Source: JBCBKP01 sp038521625 (GTDB lineage: Bacteria > Planctomycetota > Phycisphaerae > Phycisphaerales > UBA1924). Taken from it: a DNA stretch of 54,728 bases. The position numbers and the translations under genes are program-made. A model generated the notes under the pieces. It was not told the DNA's origin. It saw only the letters and a program-made list of their open reading frames with translations, and did not search any database. Positions 41,478 to 49,345 of this stretch are shown piece after piece (within the stretch, counting starts at the first letter, position 1; every line of letters begins with the position of its first letter). The DNA lies in the NCBI GenBank assembly GCA_038521625.1, contig JBCBKP010000023.1, positions 1-54,728 on the forward strand, given 5' to 3'.

Positions 41478-42668
41478 ATGTCGCATGGTCTGATCGCGCC
41501 GCACGGCGGAACGCTCGTCAACCGTCTCGCCGACGACGCCCGGGCCTCGGCCCTGCGCGACGAGGCCGCGGGCCTCCCGAAGGTCGTGCTCTCGGCCAAG
41601 CAGTCGTGCGACGTCGAGATGATCGCGACCGGCGCCTTCAGCCCGCTGACCGGGTTCATGGGCAAGGCCGACTTCGACTCGGTCATCGACTCGATGAAGC
41701 TCGCCTCGGGCCAGACCTGGCCGATCCCGATCCTGCTCGCGGTGCCCGAGGGCACGGCCGACGCCGGCCAGCGGGTGGCGCTGTTCGCCAAGAACAGCAG
41801 GGGCGAAGAGGTCCTCCAGGCCGTCATGGACGTCGAGGAGACGTTCACCAAGGACGCCGCGAAGGAGTCGACGATCTTCTTCAACGCCGCCGGCGACGAC
41901 GACGGCCAGCACCCGGGCGCTGAGGCGGTCAAGGGCGAGCCGACGCTGTGTCTGGCCGGGCCGATCACCGCGGTCACGACCTGCGTCGATCCCGAGGGCC
42001 CCGAGGCGTTCCTCGACCACCGCCTGACGCCGGCGCAGACCCGCGCCGCGTTCGAGGCCAAGGGCTGGCGGACGGTCGCGGCGTTCCAGACGCGCAACCC
42101 GATCCACCGGGCCCACGAGTACCTGTGCAAGTGCGCCCAAGAGATCACCGACGGCATCCTCATCCACCCGCTGGTGGGCGAGACCAAGCCGGGCGACATC
42201 CCCGCCGACGTGCGCATGGACTGCTACCAGACCTTGATCAAGGACTACTTCAACCCGGCGACCACGATGCTGAGCGTGATGCCCGCGGCGATGCGCTACG
42301 CCGGCCCGCGCGAGGCGATCCTGCACGCCCTTGTCCGAAAGAACTACGGCGTGACGCACTTCATCGTCGGCCGCGACCACGCGGGCGTAGGCAGCTACTA
42401 CGGGACCTACGACGCCCAGAACATCTTCGACGAGCTGGACGACACCGACGTCGCGATCGAGCCCCTGAAGTTCGAGCACGCCGCGTGGAGCAAGAAGTAC
42501 GGCGGCATGGTCAGCGGCAAGAGCTTCCCGAAGCTCGAGGGCGACCAGATCTTCCTGAGCGGCACGAAGGTGCGCGAGATGCTCAAGCAGGGCGAGCGCC
42601 CGCCGGCGGAGTTCACGCGTCCGGAGGTCGCCGACGTGCTGATGAAGTGGGTGCAGTCGCAGGGCTGA
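41478..42668 (+). CDS. sat: ATP sulfurylase (sulfate adenylyltransferase), homomeric type
   Basis: A 396-aa enzyme that starts at the ATG at 41478 with GGGAGG upstream. Active-site motifs are 'QTRNPIHRAHEYL' and 'GRDHAGVGSYYGTYDA', plus 'FSPLTGFMG' near the N-terminus. It makes APS from sulfate and ATP, and with CysC (38596) yields PAPS. It is the single-subunit type, not CysD/CysN. No APS reductase is in the window, so assimilatory reduction cannot be shown here. An alpha/beta hydrolase follows by 20 bp. Confidence 0.95.
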   Translation: MSHGLIAPHGGTLVNRLADDARASALRDEAAGLPKVVLSAKQSCDVEMIATGAFSPLTGFMGKADFDSVIDSMKLASGQTWPIPILLAVPEGTADAGQRVALFAKNSRGEEVLQAVMDVEETFTKDAAKESTIFFNAAGDDDGQHPGAEAVKGEPTLCLAGPITAVTTCVDPEGPEAFLDHRLTPAQTRAAFEAKGWRTVAAFQTRNPIHRAHEYLCKCAQEITDGILIHPLVGETKPGDIPADVRMDCYQTLIKDYFNPATTMLSVMPAAMRYAGPREAILHALVRKNYGVTHFIVGRDHAGVGSYYGTYDAQNIFDELDDTDVAIEPLKFEHAAWSKKYGGMVSGKSFPKLEGDQIFLSGTKVREMLKQGERPPAEFTRPEVADVLMKWVQSQG

Positions 42669-42688
42669 GCGGCGGGTAGGCTCCGGCC

Positions 42689-43459
42689 ATGCCCGCCACC
42701 AAGGTCGAATTCTCCGGTTCGCTCGGCGCGTCCCTCGCCGCCCGTCTCGACACGCCCGACCCCTCCGAGTTCCCAGAGCCCACCGCCTTCGCCCTCTTCG
42801 CCCACTGCTTCACCTGCGGCAAGGACATCGCCGCCGCGGCACGCATCGCCCGGGGCCTGACCGCCCGCGGCTACGGCGTCCTGCGCTTCGACTTCACCGG
42901 GCTGGGCCACTCCGAGGGCGAGTTCGCCTGCACCAACTTCAGCTCCAACGTCGAGGACCTCATCCTCGCGGCGGAATGGCTCGCCGAGCACCACCGGGCG
43001 CCGTCGATCCTCATCGGGCACAGCCTGGGCGGGGCCGCCGTGCTGGCGGCGGCGGGGGAGCTCGACTCGGTCCGGGCCGTCGTCACGATCGGCGCCCCGG
43101 CCGAGCCGGCCCACGTCGAGCACCTGTTCGGCGGGCAGACCGCCGAGATCGAGGCCAGGGGCGAGGTCGCCCTGACGCTCGCCGGGCGCCCGTTCACGAT
43201 CCGCAGGCAGTTCCTGGAGGACATCCGCGAGTCTGTCATCCGGGACAGGATCGCCGGGCTCAGGCGCGCCCTGCTCGTGATGCACTCGCCGATCGACAAC
43301 ACGGTCGGCATCGAGAACGCCGAGCACATCTTCGTCGCCGCCAAGCACCCCAAGAGCTTCGTCTCGCTCGACGACGCGGACCACCTGCTGACGCGGGCCG
43401 AGGACGCGGAGTTCGCGGCCGAGGTGATCGCGGCGTGGGCCAGGCGGTATTCGGAGTAG
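42689..43459 (+). CDS. Alpha/beta hydrolase
   Basis: A 256-aa hydrolase. The nucleophile elbow 'GHSLGG' is in 'ILIGHSLGGAAVL', the oxyanion region is 'FAHCFTCGKDI', and the catalytic acid and base fit 'HSPIDNTV' and 'DDADHLL'. The sequence resembles the N-terminal half of 'alpha/beta hydrolase-OsmC' fusion proteins, but here no OsmC part follows; it ends 11 residues after the catalytic His region. The role is unknown; detoxification of esters is one possibility. Likely co-transcribed with sat. Confidence 0.85.
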   Translation: MPATKVEFSGSLGASLAARLDTPDPSEFPEPTAFALFAHCFTCGKDIAAAARIARGLTARGYGVLRFDFTGLGHSEGEFACTNFSSNVEDLILAAEWLAEHHRAPSILIGHSLGGAAVLAAAGELDSVRAVVTIGAPAEPAHVEHLFGGQTAEIEARGEVALTLAGRPFTIRRQFLEDIRESVIRDRIAGLRRALLVMHSPIDNTVGIENAEHIFVAAKHPKSFVSLDDADHLLTRAEDAEFAAEVIAAWARRYSE

Positions 43460-43483
43460 CCGTCGTTGACGTTCGACTTCCGA

Positions 43484-43502
43484 CACAGGCAAGACGCCTG
43501 TG
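43484..43502. repeat. Short palindrome in convergent gap (REP-like/terminator)
   Basis: CACAGGC-AAGAC-GCCTGTG forms a 7-bp perfect stem between the hydrolase and DUF488 stops. I recall 'CACAGGCAAG..GCCTGTG' palindromes as common dispersed elements in planctomycete genomes, which would make this a REP-like copy. It may equally be a terminator. Confidence 0.5.
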
Positions 43503-43508
43503 CCACGG

Positions 43509-43874
43509 TCAGAGCCGCGAAGCGATGTGGTCACGCAGGACCATCGCGTGGTTCTGGTCCTGGTTCTTCGCGGCGTAGAGCAGCGTGACGGTCTCGCCGT
43601 TGTTCAGCCGTTCCACCAGCGGGCCGGCCTTGGCGGGTTCGGCCTCGAGCTCGGCGAGATAGGCCTCGCGGAACGCCGCGAAGTCGAGCTCGGCGCCGTG
43701 GTACGCCTTGCGGAGCTCGTTCGAGGGGGCGGCGTCCTTGGCCCAGTCGCCCAGTTCGGCGTTCTCCTTGGAGATCCCGCGGGGCCAGAGGCGATCGACG
43801 AGGGCCCGGAAGCCATCGGTCGGTTCCGGGTCGTCGTAGACGCGTTTGAGCTGGAGCGTGCCGGACTTGGCCAT
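43509..43874 (-). CDS. DUF488 family protein
   Basis: A 121-aa protein with the DUF488 signature 'RLWPRGISKENAELGDWAKD' and 'GETVTLLYAAKNQDQNHAMV'. The family is widespread with unknown biochemistry; the conserved 'DRLWPRG' and Asn/Gln/His near the end suggest an active or ligand site. Start ATG at 43874. It is divergent from the zinc-ribbon gene with 29 bp between starts. Confidence 0.92.
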   Translation of the reverse strand: MAKSGTLQLKRVYDDPEPTDGFRALVDRLWPRGISKENAELGDWAKDAAPSNELRKAYHGAELDFAAFREAYLAELEAEPAKAGPLVERLNNGETVTLLYAAKNQDQNHAMVLRDHIASRL

Positions 43875-43903
43875 GCGAGAAGTATGGGCTTAGGGTCCCG
43901 ACG

Positions 43904-44170
43904 ATGTCGAGCGACTGGGAGTACGAGGACCACGAGGGGCCGTCGGAGGCCGACCTCGAGCGCTTCGGCGGCGAGACCAAGCGATGCCCCGAGTGCGGCG
44001 CGGAGGTCTATGACCAGGCCGCCGCCTGTCATCGCTGCGGATACGCGTTCGAGGGCGAGACGGCGACCGGGAACGCGTGCGACCCCCGCCGGCCGAAGAT
44101 CGCGACGGCGGCGATCGTCGTCCTGCTGATCTTGGGCCTGTTCAGCCTGTTCGTGCTGCGGATCTTCTGA
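43904..44170 (+). CDS. Small zinc-ribbon membrane protein
   Basis: An 88-aa protein. Two Cys pairs, 'RCPECGAEVYDQAAACHRCG', form a zinc ribbon at about residues 27-46, followed by a C-terminal transmembrane helix ('IATAAIVVLLILGLFSLFVL'). The cytosolic side should be the zinc part. Such proteins are common in this phylum without known function. Convergent with pyrE. Confidence 0.8.
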   Translation: MSSDWEYEDHEGPSEADLERFGGETKRCPECGAEVYDQAAACHRCGYAFEGETATGNACDPRRPKIATAAIVVLLILGLFSLFVLRIF

Positions 44171-44179
44171 CCGAACAGG

Positions 44180-44200
44180 AGAGACGGCTGTGCCGCCTCT
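44180..44200. terminator. Hairpin in the zinc-ribbon/pyrE convergent gap
   Basis: AGAGACGGC (44180-44188) and GCCGCCTCT (44192-44200) pair with one mismatch around a 3-nt loop and touch the pyrE stop codon. No T-tract; weak call. Confidence 0.4.
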
Positions 44201-44759
44201 AGTCGTCGGTGACGCCGAGATCGGACTTGGTGAAGATCGCCTCGAACCGCAGCCCGGCCTTCTCGACGTTCTCGCGCGCGCCCTCCTCACGATCGATCAC
44301 GCAGACGACACCGGGAACCTCGAGACCCTCGGCTTTGAGCAGCCAGACGGCCTCGAGGGCCTGGCCCGCGGTGGTCGCGACGTCCTCGATGAACACGCAG
44401 ACCTCGCCCGGCTCGAGGGCGCCCTCGATCTGCTGGGCCGTGCCGTACTCCTTCTTGCTGTTGCGCACGAAGATGGTCGGCGTGCCGGTCTTCAGGCTGG
44501 TGGCGGCGACGAGGGGGATGCCGCCGAGCTCGGCGCCGGCGAGGCGCGAGACCGGCTTGCCGATGTCGCGGGCGATCTGTCGGACGCGGACGGCGAGCTG
44601 CTCGGCCACGGGCTCGAGGAGCTCGGGCCTGGTCGAGAAGCGGTACTTGTCGAGGTAATAGGAGCTGGTGCGGCCCGAACGGAGTGTGAACGAACCACGC
44701 TTCAGCGAGACCTCGGCGATCTTGGCGGCCAGGTCGGCGCGGGCGCTGGGCTGGGTCAT
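44199..44759 (-). CDS. pyrE: Orotate phosphoribosyltransferase
   Basis: A 186-aa enzyme. The PRPP motif 'VCVFIEDVATTAGQA' is intact, the flexible loop 'IFVRNSKKEYGTAQQ' carries the expected Lys residues, and 'FTLRSGRTSSYYLDKYRFST' is the orotate-binding N-terminus. It converts orotate and PRPP to OMP in pyrimidine synthesis. No other pyr gene is nearby, which is common. Start ATG at 44759. Confidence 0.95.
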   Translation of the reverse strand: MTQPSARADLAAKIAEVSLKRGSFTLRSGRTSSYYLDKYRFSTRPELLEPVAEQLAVRVRQIARDIGKPVSRLAGAELGGIPLVAATSLKTGTPTIFVRNSKKEYGTAQQIEGALEPGEVCVFIEDVATTAGQALEAVWLLKAEGLEVPGVVCVIDREEGARENVEKAGLRFEAIFTKSDLGVTDD

Positions 44760-44953
44760 ACCAGAGATTAGCCGCGCGCATCCGGGCGTGACTGGCCGTC
44801 TCGCGCGGCAACAATGCAGCCGGAGAGAGGGGGCCCGGTACCGAACGGGGCTCTCGCTGGAGAAGCCGGGCGTTTCGTCCTGGCGGTGGGTCCGAATTCG
44901 CAGCTTCGCAGAACAGGCTCGCTTACGAGTCCGCTCAAGAAAGGTGTCCGCCG

Positions 44954-45946
44954 ATGCGTCCGACGTCCGCGCTGTGCCCGCTCATGATCGCCGTGGTTGC
45001 CGGGAGCTCGGTCGCGCAGGTGCTGGTGCCGCCGACCAAGCCCGCCCCGAAGGAGGAGTACGTTGCGCCGCCGCTGCCGGAGCGTCCGCAGCCGACGCAG
45101 GCGCAGCGTCGCCCGGCCCGCCCGCAGCAGGTCGACCCGAAGTCGCTGCCCGACCTGCCGACCGCCTCGCTGACGCGTCCGCTGGGCGCCCCCGAGGACT
45201 ACGAGGGCCCGCTGCCGCGGTACACGGTCAACACGCACTACCTGGCGCTCGAGCGCAACCCGACGATCAGCGATGAGGACCGGACGAAGATCGCCGAGGT
45301 CCTCGCGCAGCGCACGCGGCGGTTCGAGACGACGATCATCGAGAATCTCGAGGTCGTGCTCGACGTCGACGCCGGCCTGATCGGCGAGATGACGGTCGCC
45401 GACATGGAGGCGATGAAGGGCATCGTCGAGCGGATCCAGCCGATCCAGCTGACGCCCGACCTGTCGCAGCAGCTCCGCGAGGGCGGCGCCCTGACGCCGA
45501 CGCAGGAGGGCTACAACCGCAAGATCATCGGCGAATACAACGAGGCCTACAACGAAGAGGTCAAGGCCTCCGACCAGTCGAACGCCCTCGACGAGCTCTT
45601 CCGCTATGTCATGCAAGACTCGGCACGCGAGGCCCTGATGGTCCTCGACATGATGCTCTACGAGGCGACCACGCGGATGGACGCGGTGCTCGCGTCGGCG
45701 GGCATCGAGGGCGAGGGCGCGCTGGCCCGAGCGACCGGCGAGCCGACGGACGATCTCGATGAGCGCGTCCGGCGCGTCACACGCGTGAAGCTCTCCTGGC
45801 GCGGGCTCGAGCTCGAGGAGAAGCGCCGCCTGCTGCAGGCGGTCGTCGACACGCGGCCCGACGGCGAGAGCCCGACGGTGCCGTTCGACGTGACCCACGA
45901 GGGCAAGATCGTCTCGTCGCCCGACGCCGACCCCGAAGGCGAGTGA
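44954..45946 (+). CDS. Exported helical protein of unknown function
   Basis: A 330-aa protein with a signal peptide ('LCPLMIAVVAGSSVAQV') followed by a Pro/Gln/Arg-rich linker ('APPLPERPQPTQAQRRPARP'). The mature part is alpha-helical and charged, with 'ALERNPTISDEDRTKIAEVL' and 'DELFRYVMQDSAREALMVLD'. No catalytic motif and no known domain recognised. Ends before a strong hairpin; the start at 44954 has AAAGGTG upstream. Convergent with lysS. Confidence 0.72.
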   Translation: MRPTSALCPLMIAVVAGSSVAQVLVPPTKPAPKEEYVAPPLPERPQPTQAQRRPARPQQVDPKSLPDLPTASLTRPLGAPEDYEGPLPRYTVNTHYLALERNPTISDEDRTKIAEVLAQRTRRFETTIIENLEVVLDVDAGLIGEMTVADMEAMKGIVERIQPIQLTPDLSQQLREGGALTPTQEGYNRKIIGEYNEAYNEEVKASDQSNALDELFRYVMQDSAREALMVLDMMLYEATTRMDAVLASAGIEGEGALARATGEPTDDLDERVRRVTRVKLSWRGLELEEKRRLLQAVVDTRPDGESPTVPFDVTHEGKIVSSPDADPEGE

Positions 45947-45983
45947 GACCGGGACTGCCCGGCGAGAGCGTGAACGAGGCCGT

Positions 45984-46014
45984 GACCGGTCAGGCCCCCG
46001 GCCTGAAACCGGTC
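45984..46014. terminator. Bidirectional hairpin terminator
   Basis: GACCGG (45984-45989) with CCGGTC (46009-46014) and AGGCC (45992-45996) with GGCCT (46000-46004) form a two-part stem between the convergent stops at 45946 and 46019. It nearly touches the lysS stop codon. No clear T-tract. Confidence 0.55.
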
Positions 46015-46018
46015 CTCG

Positions 46019-47635
46019 TCAGGCCCTGGGCCTGAGCAGGGGGAACAGGATCACATCGCGGATGCTGGTCTGCCCCGTCAGCAGCATGCAGACGCGGTCG
46101 ATGCCCACGCCCAGCCCGCCCGCCGGCGGCATACCGACCTTGAGCGCGCGGATGAAGTCCTCGTCGAACGTGCGGAACGTCGATTCCTCGTCGTCGATGC
46201 CCGCCAGCTGGGCCCGGAACCGCTCGGCCTGGACGTCGGGGTCGTTCAGCTCGGTGTAGGCGTTGGCGATCTCCATGCCCGCGATGTAGAGCTCGAACCG
46301 CTCGGCGATCTCCGGACGGCCGGCCTCGGCCTTGGTCAGCGGGCAGAGCGCCGCGGGGTAGTCGATGACGAACGTCGGGCGGCTCGGATCGATCTGATCC
46401 TCGCAGACCGCCTCGAACAGCTCGCCCACGAGCAGCCAGTGGTCGAGCGGCACGCCGCCCTTGCCGACGGTCTTGAGCTTGCGGGCCTCCGCGGCGGCGC
46501 GGACCGCGTCCTCGTCGAGCATCGAGCAGCCGACGTGGGTCTCGAACAGGTCGCCGTACGCGGCCTTCTGGAACGGGCTCGCGTAGTCGATCTCGATCTC
46601 GCCGAAGCCGATCCTCGGCTCGTCGTCCCCGGTGACCATCCGGGCGCCGTCGCGGATCATCGACTCGGTCAGCTCGGCCATCGTCATGTAGTCGCCGAAG
46701 GCCTCGTAGAGCTCGAGCATCGTGAACTCGGGGTTGTGCCTCGGCGAGACGCCCTCGTTGCGGAAGTTGCGGTTTATCTCGAAGACTCGGTTCATCCCGC
46801 CGACCAGGAGCCTCTTGAGGTACAGCTCGGGCGCGATGCGCAGGAATAGATCCAGCTCCAGCGCGTTCATGTGCGTCGTGAACGGGCGGGCCGCGGCGCC
46901 GCCGGCCTGGGCCTGCAGCATCGGCGTCTCGACCTCGACGAAGCGCCGGCCCTGCAGGAAGCTCCGGAACCGCGCCACGAGGTTCGAGCGGGCCAGGAAC
47001 ACGCCCATCGTCTCGGGGCTCGACCACAGGTCGACGTACCGCTGGCGGTACCGCTCCTCGATGTCGGTCAGGCCCGCGTGCTTCTCCGGCGGCGGCACCA
47101 GGCACTTGCTCGCCGGCGCGACGTCCGACGCCCAGCAGGTGATCTCGCCCGCCTTGGTCCGCATCAGCGGCCCCTCGGCGACGATCACGTCGCCCAGGTC
47201 GGTCGTCTTGGCGACCCTGAAGCCGTTCTCGGCGCAGTCGCGCTTCGAGACCGCGATCTGAAAGTCGTGCTTTCCGCCCGGGCCGCTGCCGTCGCGGAGG
47301 TTCATCCACACCAGCTTGCCGTTGTCGCGGTGCAGCACGACCCGCCCGGCGATCTTGACCCGCGGGCGGTCGTCGACGCCGGGGGGGTATTCCGATTCGG
47401 GGGCGTCGGGGTTGGCCTTCTTGAAGGCCTTGCGGGCGGACTCGGCCTCCTGGTTGGCCAGGTCGGCCGCCTCGTCGTACCGCGAAGCGGCCTCGGCGGT
47501 GTCCAGCAGGCCGTCGGTCCGCCGGCCGTACGGGTCGAAGCCGAGCGCGGCGACCTCGTCGCGGTTGTCGCGGCGCTGCTGCTCGAGCCTGTGGAGTTCG
47601 TCCGAGCCGGTCGGTGTCTGGGGCGTGTCGCTCAC
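46019..47635 (-). CDS. lysS: Lysyl-tRNA synthetase, class II
   Basis: A 538-aa LysRS2-type synthetase, slightly longer than usual because of an N-terminal extension and an insert before the OB fold ('KKANPDAPESEYPPGVDDRP'). OB-fold anticodon domain is followed by motif 1 region 'RFVEVETPMLQAQAGGAAAR', motif 2 'FRNEGVSPRHNPEFTMLE' and motif 3 'GGLGVGIDRVCMLLTGQTSI'. Start is GTG at 47635. It charges tRNA-Lys; essential. Neighbours are unrelated. Confidence 0.97.
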   Translation of the reverse strand: MSDTPQTPTGSDELHRLEQQRRDNRDEVAALGFDPYGRRTDGLLDTAEAASRYDEAADLANQEAESARKAFKKANPDAPESEYPPGVDDRPRVKIAGRVVLHRDNGKLVWMNLRDGSGPGGKHDFQIAVSKRDCAENGFRVAKTTDLGDVIVAEGPLMRTKAGEITCWASDVAPASKCLVPPPEKHAGLTDIEERYRQRYVDLWSSPETMGVFLARSNLVARFRSFLQGRRFVEVETPMLQAQAGGAAARPFTTHMNALELDLFLRIAPELYLKRLLVGGMNRVFEINRNFRNEGVSPRHNPEFTMLELYEAFGDYMTMAELTESMIRDGARMVTGDDEPRIGFGEIEIDYASPFQKAAYGDLFETHVGCSMLDEDAVRAAAEARKLKTVGKGGVPLDHWLLVGELFEAVCEDQIDPSRPTFVIDYPAALCPLTKAEAGRPEIAERFELYIAGMEIANAYTELNDPDVQAERFRAQLAGIDDEESTFRTFDEDFIRALKVGMPPAGGLGVGIDRVCMLLTGQTSIRDVILFPLLRPRA

Positions 47636-47678
47636 GCGGCGATCGTACGGCGAGCGCGGATCCGGGTCCGATCGGGCC

Positions 47679-48536
47679 TCAGCGCCGCCGACGCGCGGCG
47701 AGAAGCCCGCCGAGGCCGAGCGCCGCCGCCGCGCCCGGCGCCGGGACGAATCCCGACGGGACGAAAGCCAGGCCGGTGATGCCGTTGCGCGTCGTCTCGC
47801 CGATGACCCCGGTCGCGCCGCTCAGCGGATCGATCGTGAGCAGCGAGCCGGTCACCGCGTCGAAGCCGATCAGGCCGCCCGAGAACGGGTTGACCGCGAT
47901 CGCGTCGAACAGCGAAGCGCCCTGCAGGCCGGCGATCACGGTCGCCGCCCCGGTCGCCCGGTCGATCTCCACCAGCTGCGACACCAGGTCCGGCGCGAGC
48001 GGCGCGAAGTTGCTGGTGACGCCGTAGAGCGTGTCGGTCACCGGGTCGTACGTGATCGCGGTCAGCTCGTCGGGCAGCCCGGCCGAGCCGACGACCGACG
48101 CCGCGCCGGTCCCCGCGTCGATCGAGAGCAGACGCGAGTCGCCGCCCGAGCTGCTGCTGCCGAGCGCGAAGAGCGTGTCGGAGGACGAATCGAACGCGAG
48201 CGAGCGGGCCCGGTCGGCGGTGAAGATCCCGCCGAATCCGATGCCACCGATCTCGGTCGCCTGTGACGTGTTCAGGTCGATCGAGACCAGCGCGGGGTCG
48301 CCGAAAACATCGAGCGAGTAGAGCGTGCCGGACTGCTGATCGAACGCGAGCCCGCTCAGGAAAACGGCGCCCGACGCCGTCGGCCCGCCGGTGAAGATGC
48401 CGCTGGCGACATCGATGATCACGACGTCGCCGTTGGCGGCACCGGTCACGCCGTAGAGCGTCGAGGTCTGCGAGATCGCGGGCGTCGTCGCGAAGAAGAC
48501 GGCCGCGCCGGCCACGCTGAGCATGAGATTCTTCAT
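47679..48536 (-). CDS. Secreted protein with PEP-CTERM-like tail and propeller-type repeats
   Basis: A 285-aa exported protein starting at the ATG at 48536. Signal peptide is followed by repeating blades such as 'FDQQSGTLYSLDVFGDPALV' and 'YDPVTDTLYGVTSN', which fit a beta-propeller. The C-terminus 'VPAPGAAAALGLGGLLAARR' plus two arginines is a PEP-CTERM-like sorting signal with PAPG in place of PEP: hydrophobic helix then a basic end, as handled by an exosortase. No exosortase is visible. Surface role; ligand unknown. Confidence 0.83.
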   Translation of the reverse strand: MKNLMLSVAGAAVFFATTPAISQTSTLYGVTGAANGDVVIIDVASGIFTGGPTASGAVFLSGLAFDQQSGTLYSLDVFGDPALVSIDLNTSQATEIGGIGFGGIFTADRARSLAFDSSSDTLFALGSSSSGGDSRLLSIDAGTGAASVVGSAGLPDELTAITYDPVTDTLYGVTSNFAPLAPDLVSQLVEIDRATGAATVIAGLQGASLFDAIAVNPFSGGLIGFDAVTGSLLTIDPLSGATGVIGETTRNGITGLAFVPSGFVPAPGAAAALGLGGLLAARRRR

Positions 48537-48671
48537 ACGTGTCTCCCCGTGAACGCGCAGCCCACAGCCCGCGCGAGACATACCGCACCCGGCTCTACAC
48601 GCGTCCGCGGCCTTGAGTTGCGAGACTCGCGTCAGTTCGGCGAAACGAGTCTCGGCCCCGAGGGGAACCCC

Positions 48672-49226
48672 TCAATGACCGGCCTTGCCCTCGTCGATGT
48701 CGCGGCTGACCCGGTCCAGAATCTCGGACATCTGCTCGATCGTCACGTTCTCGTGCAGCGTCTCGTTCACCAGCGCCGCGGGCGCGGTCCCGCACGAGCC
48801 CAGGCACTCCAGCTCGATCAGCGTGAACTTGCCGTCCTCGGTCGTCTCGCCGACCTCGATGTCGAGCTTGTCCTTGATCGACTGCGTCAGCTCGGGCTGG
48901 CCGCAGAACTCGCACGCGATCGAGCGGCAGACCTGCACCAGCGTCTTGCCCTTGGGCTTCAGCCAGTACTCCTCGTAGAACGTCGCCGTGTCGAACACGT
49001 CGCTCGGCTTGACCTCGAGGTGCGCCGCGATCTCGTCCATCGCCTGCTTGGGCACCCAGCCGTACTCGTGCTGGATCAGGTGCAGCGCCGGCAGGATGCA
49101 CGCCATCGTGGTCTCGTACCGCGGCTTGTAGGTCTCGTCGAGCGTGCGGCGCATGCCCTCGGTCAGGTAGGGCTCCGCCCGACGCTCGACCCTCGTGCCC
49201 GCCGAGTCCTTGGTGATCCACGCCAT
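48672..49226 (-). CDS. nuoE: NADH-quinone oxidoreductase subunit E (24 kDa, 2Fe-2S), orphan
   Basis: A 184-aa subunit. The four Fe-S cysteines fit 'VCRSIACEFCG' and 'ECLGSCGTAPA', and 'YETTMACILPALHLIQHEYG' is the standard NuoE N-terminal region. The ATG at 49226 follows GGGAGGACGG; a longer frame adds an unrelated head. nuoF and other nuo genes are not adjacent, so it may serve an NADH-dependent hydrogenase or a complex I whose genes lie elsewhere. It is divergent from the CPBP gene. Confidence 0.92.
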   Translation of the reverse strand: MAWITKDSAGTRVERRAEPYLTEGMRRTLDETYKPRYETTMACILPALHLIQHEYGWVPKQAMDEIAAHLEVKPSDVFDTATFYEEYWLKPKGKTLVQVCRSIACEFCGQPELTQSIKDKLDIEVGETTEDGKFTLIELECLGSCGTAPAALVNETLHENVTIEQMSEILDRVSRDIDEGKAGH

Positions 49227-49345
49227 GGCGCTGCCGTCCTCCCGCGTCGTCCCGGCGGCGAACATCGCCCGTCCAGAAGGGTGCCGAGTCGAGCCGATGC
49301 TAGCCCGATTGGCCACGGGCCGGGCGCGAGCCGATAGTGGTGGCG

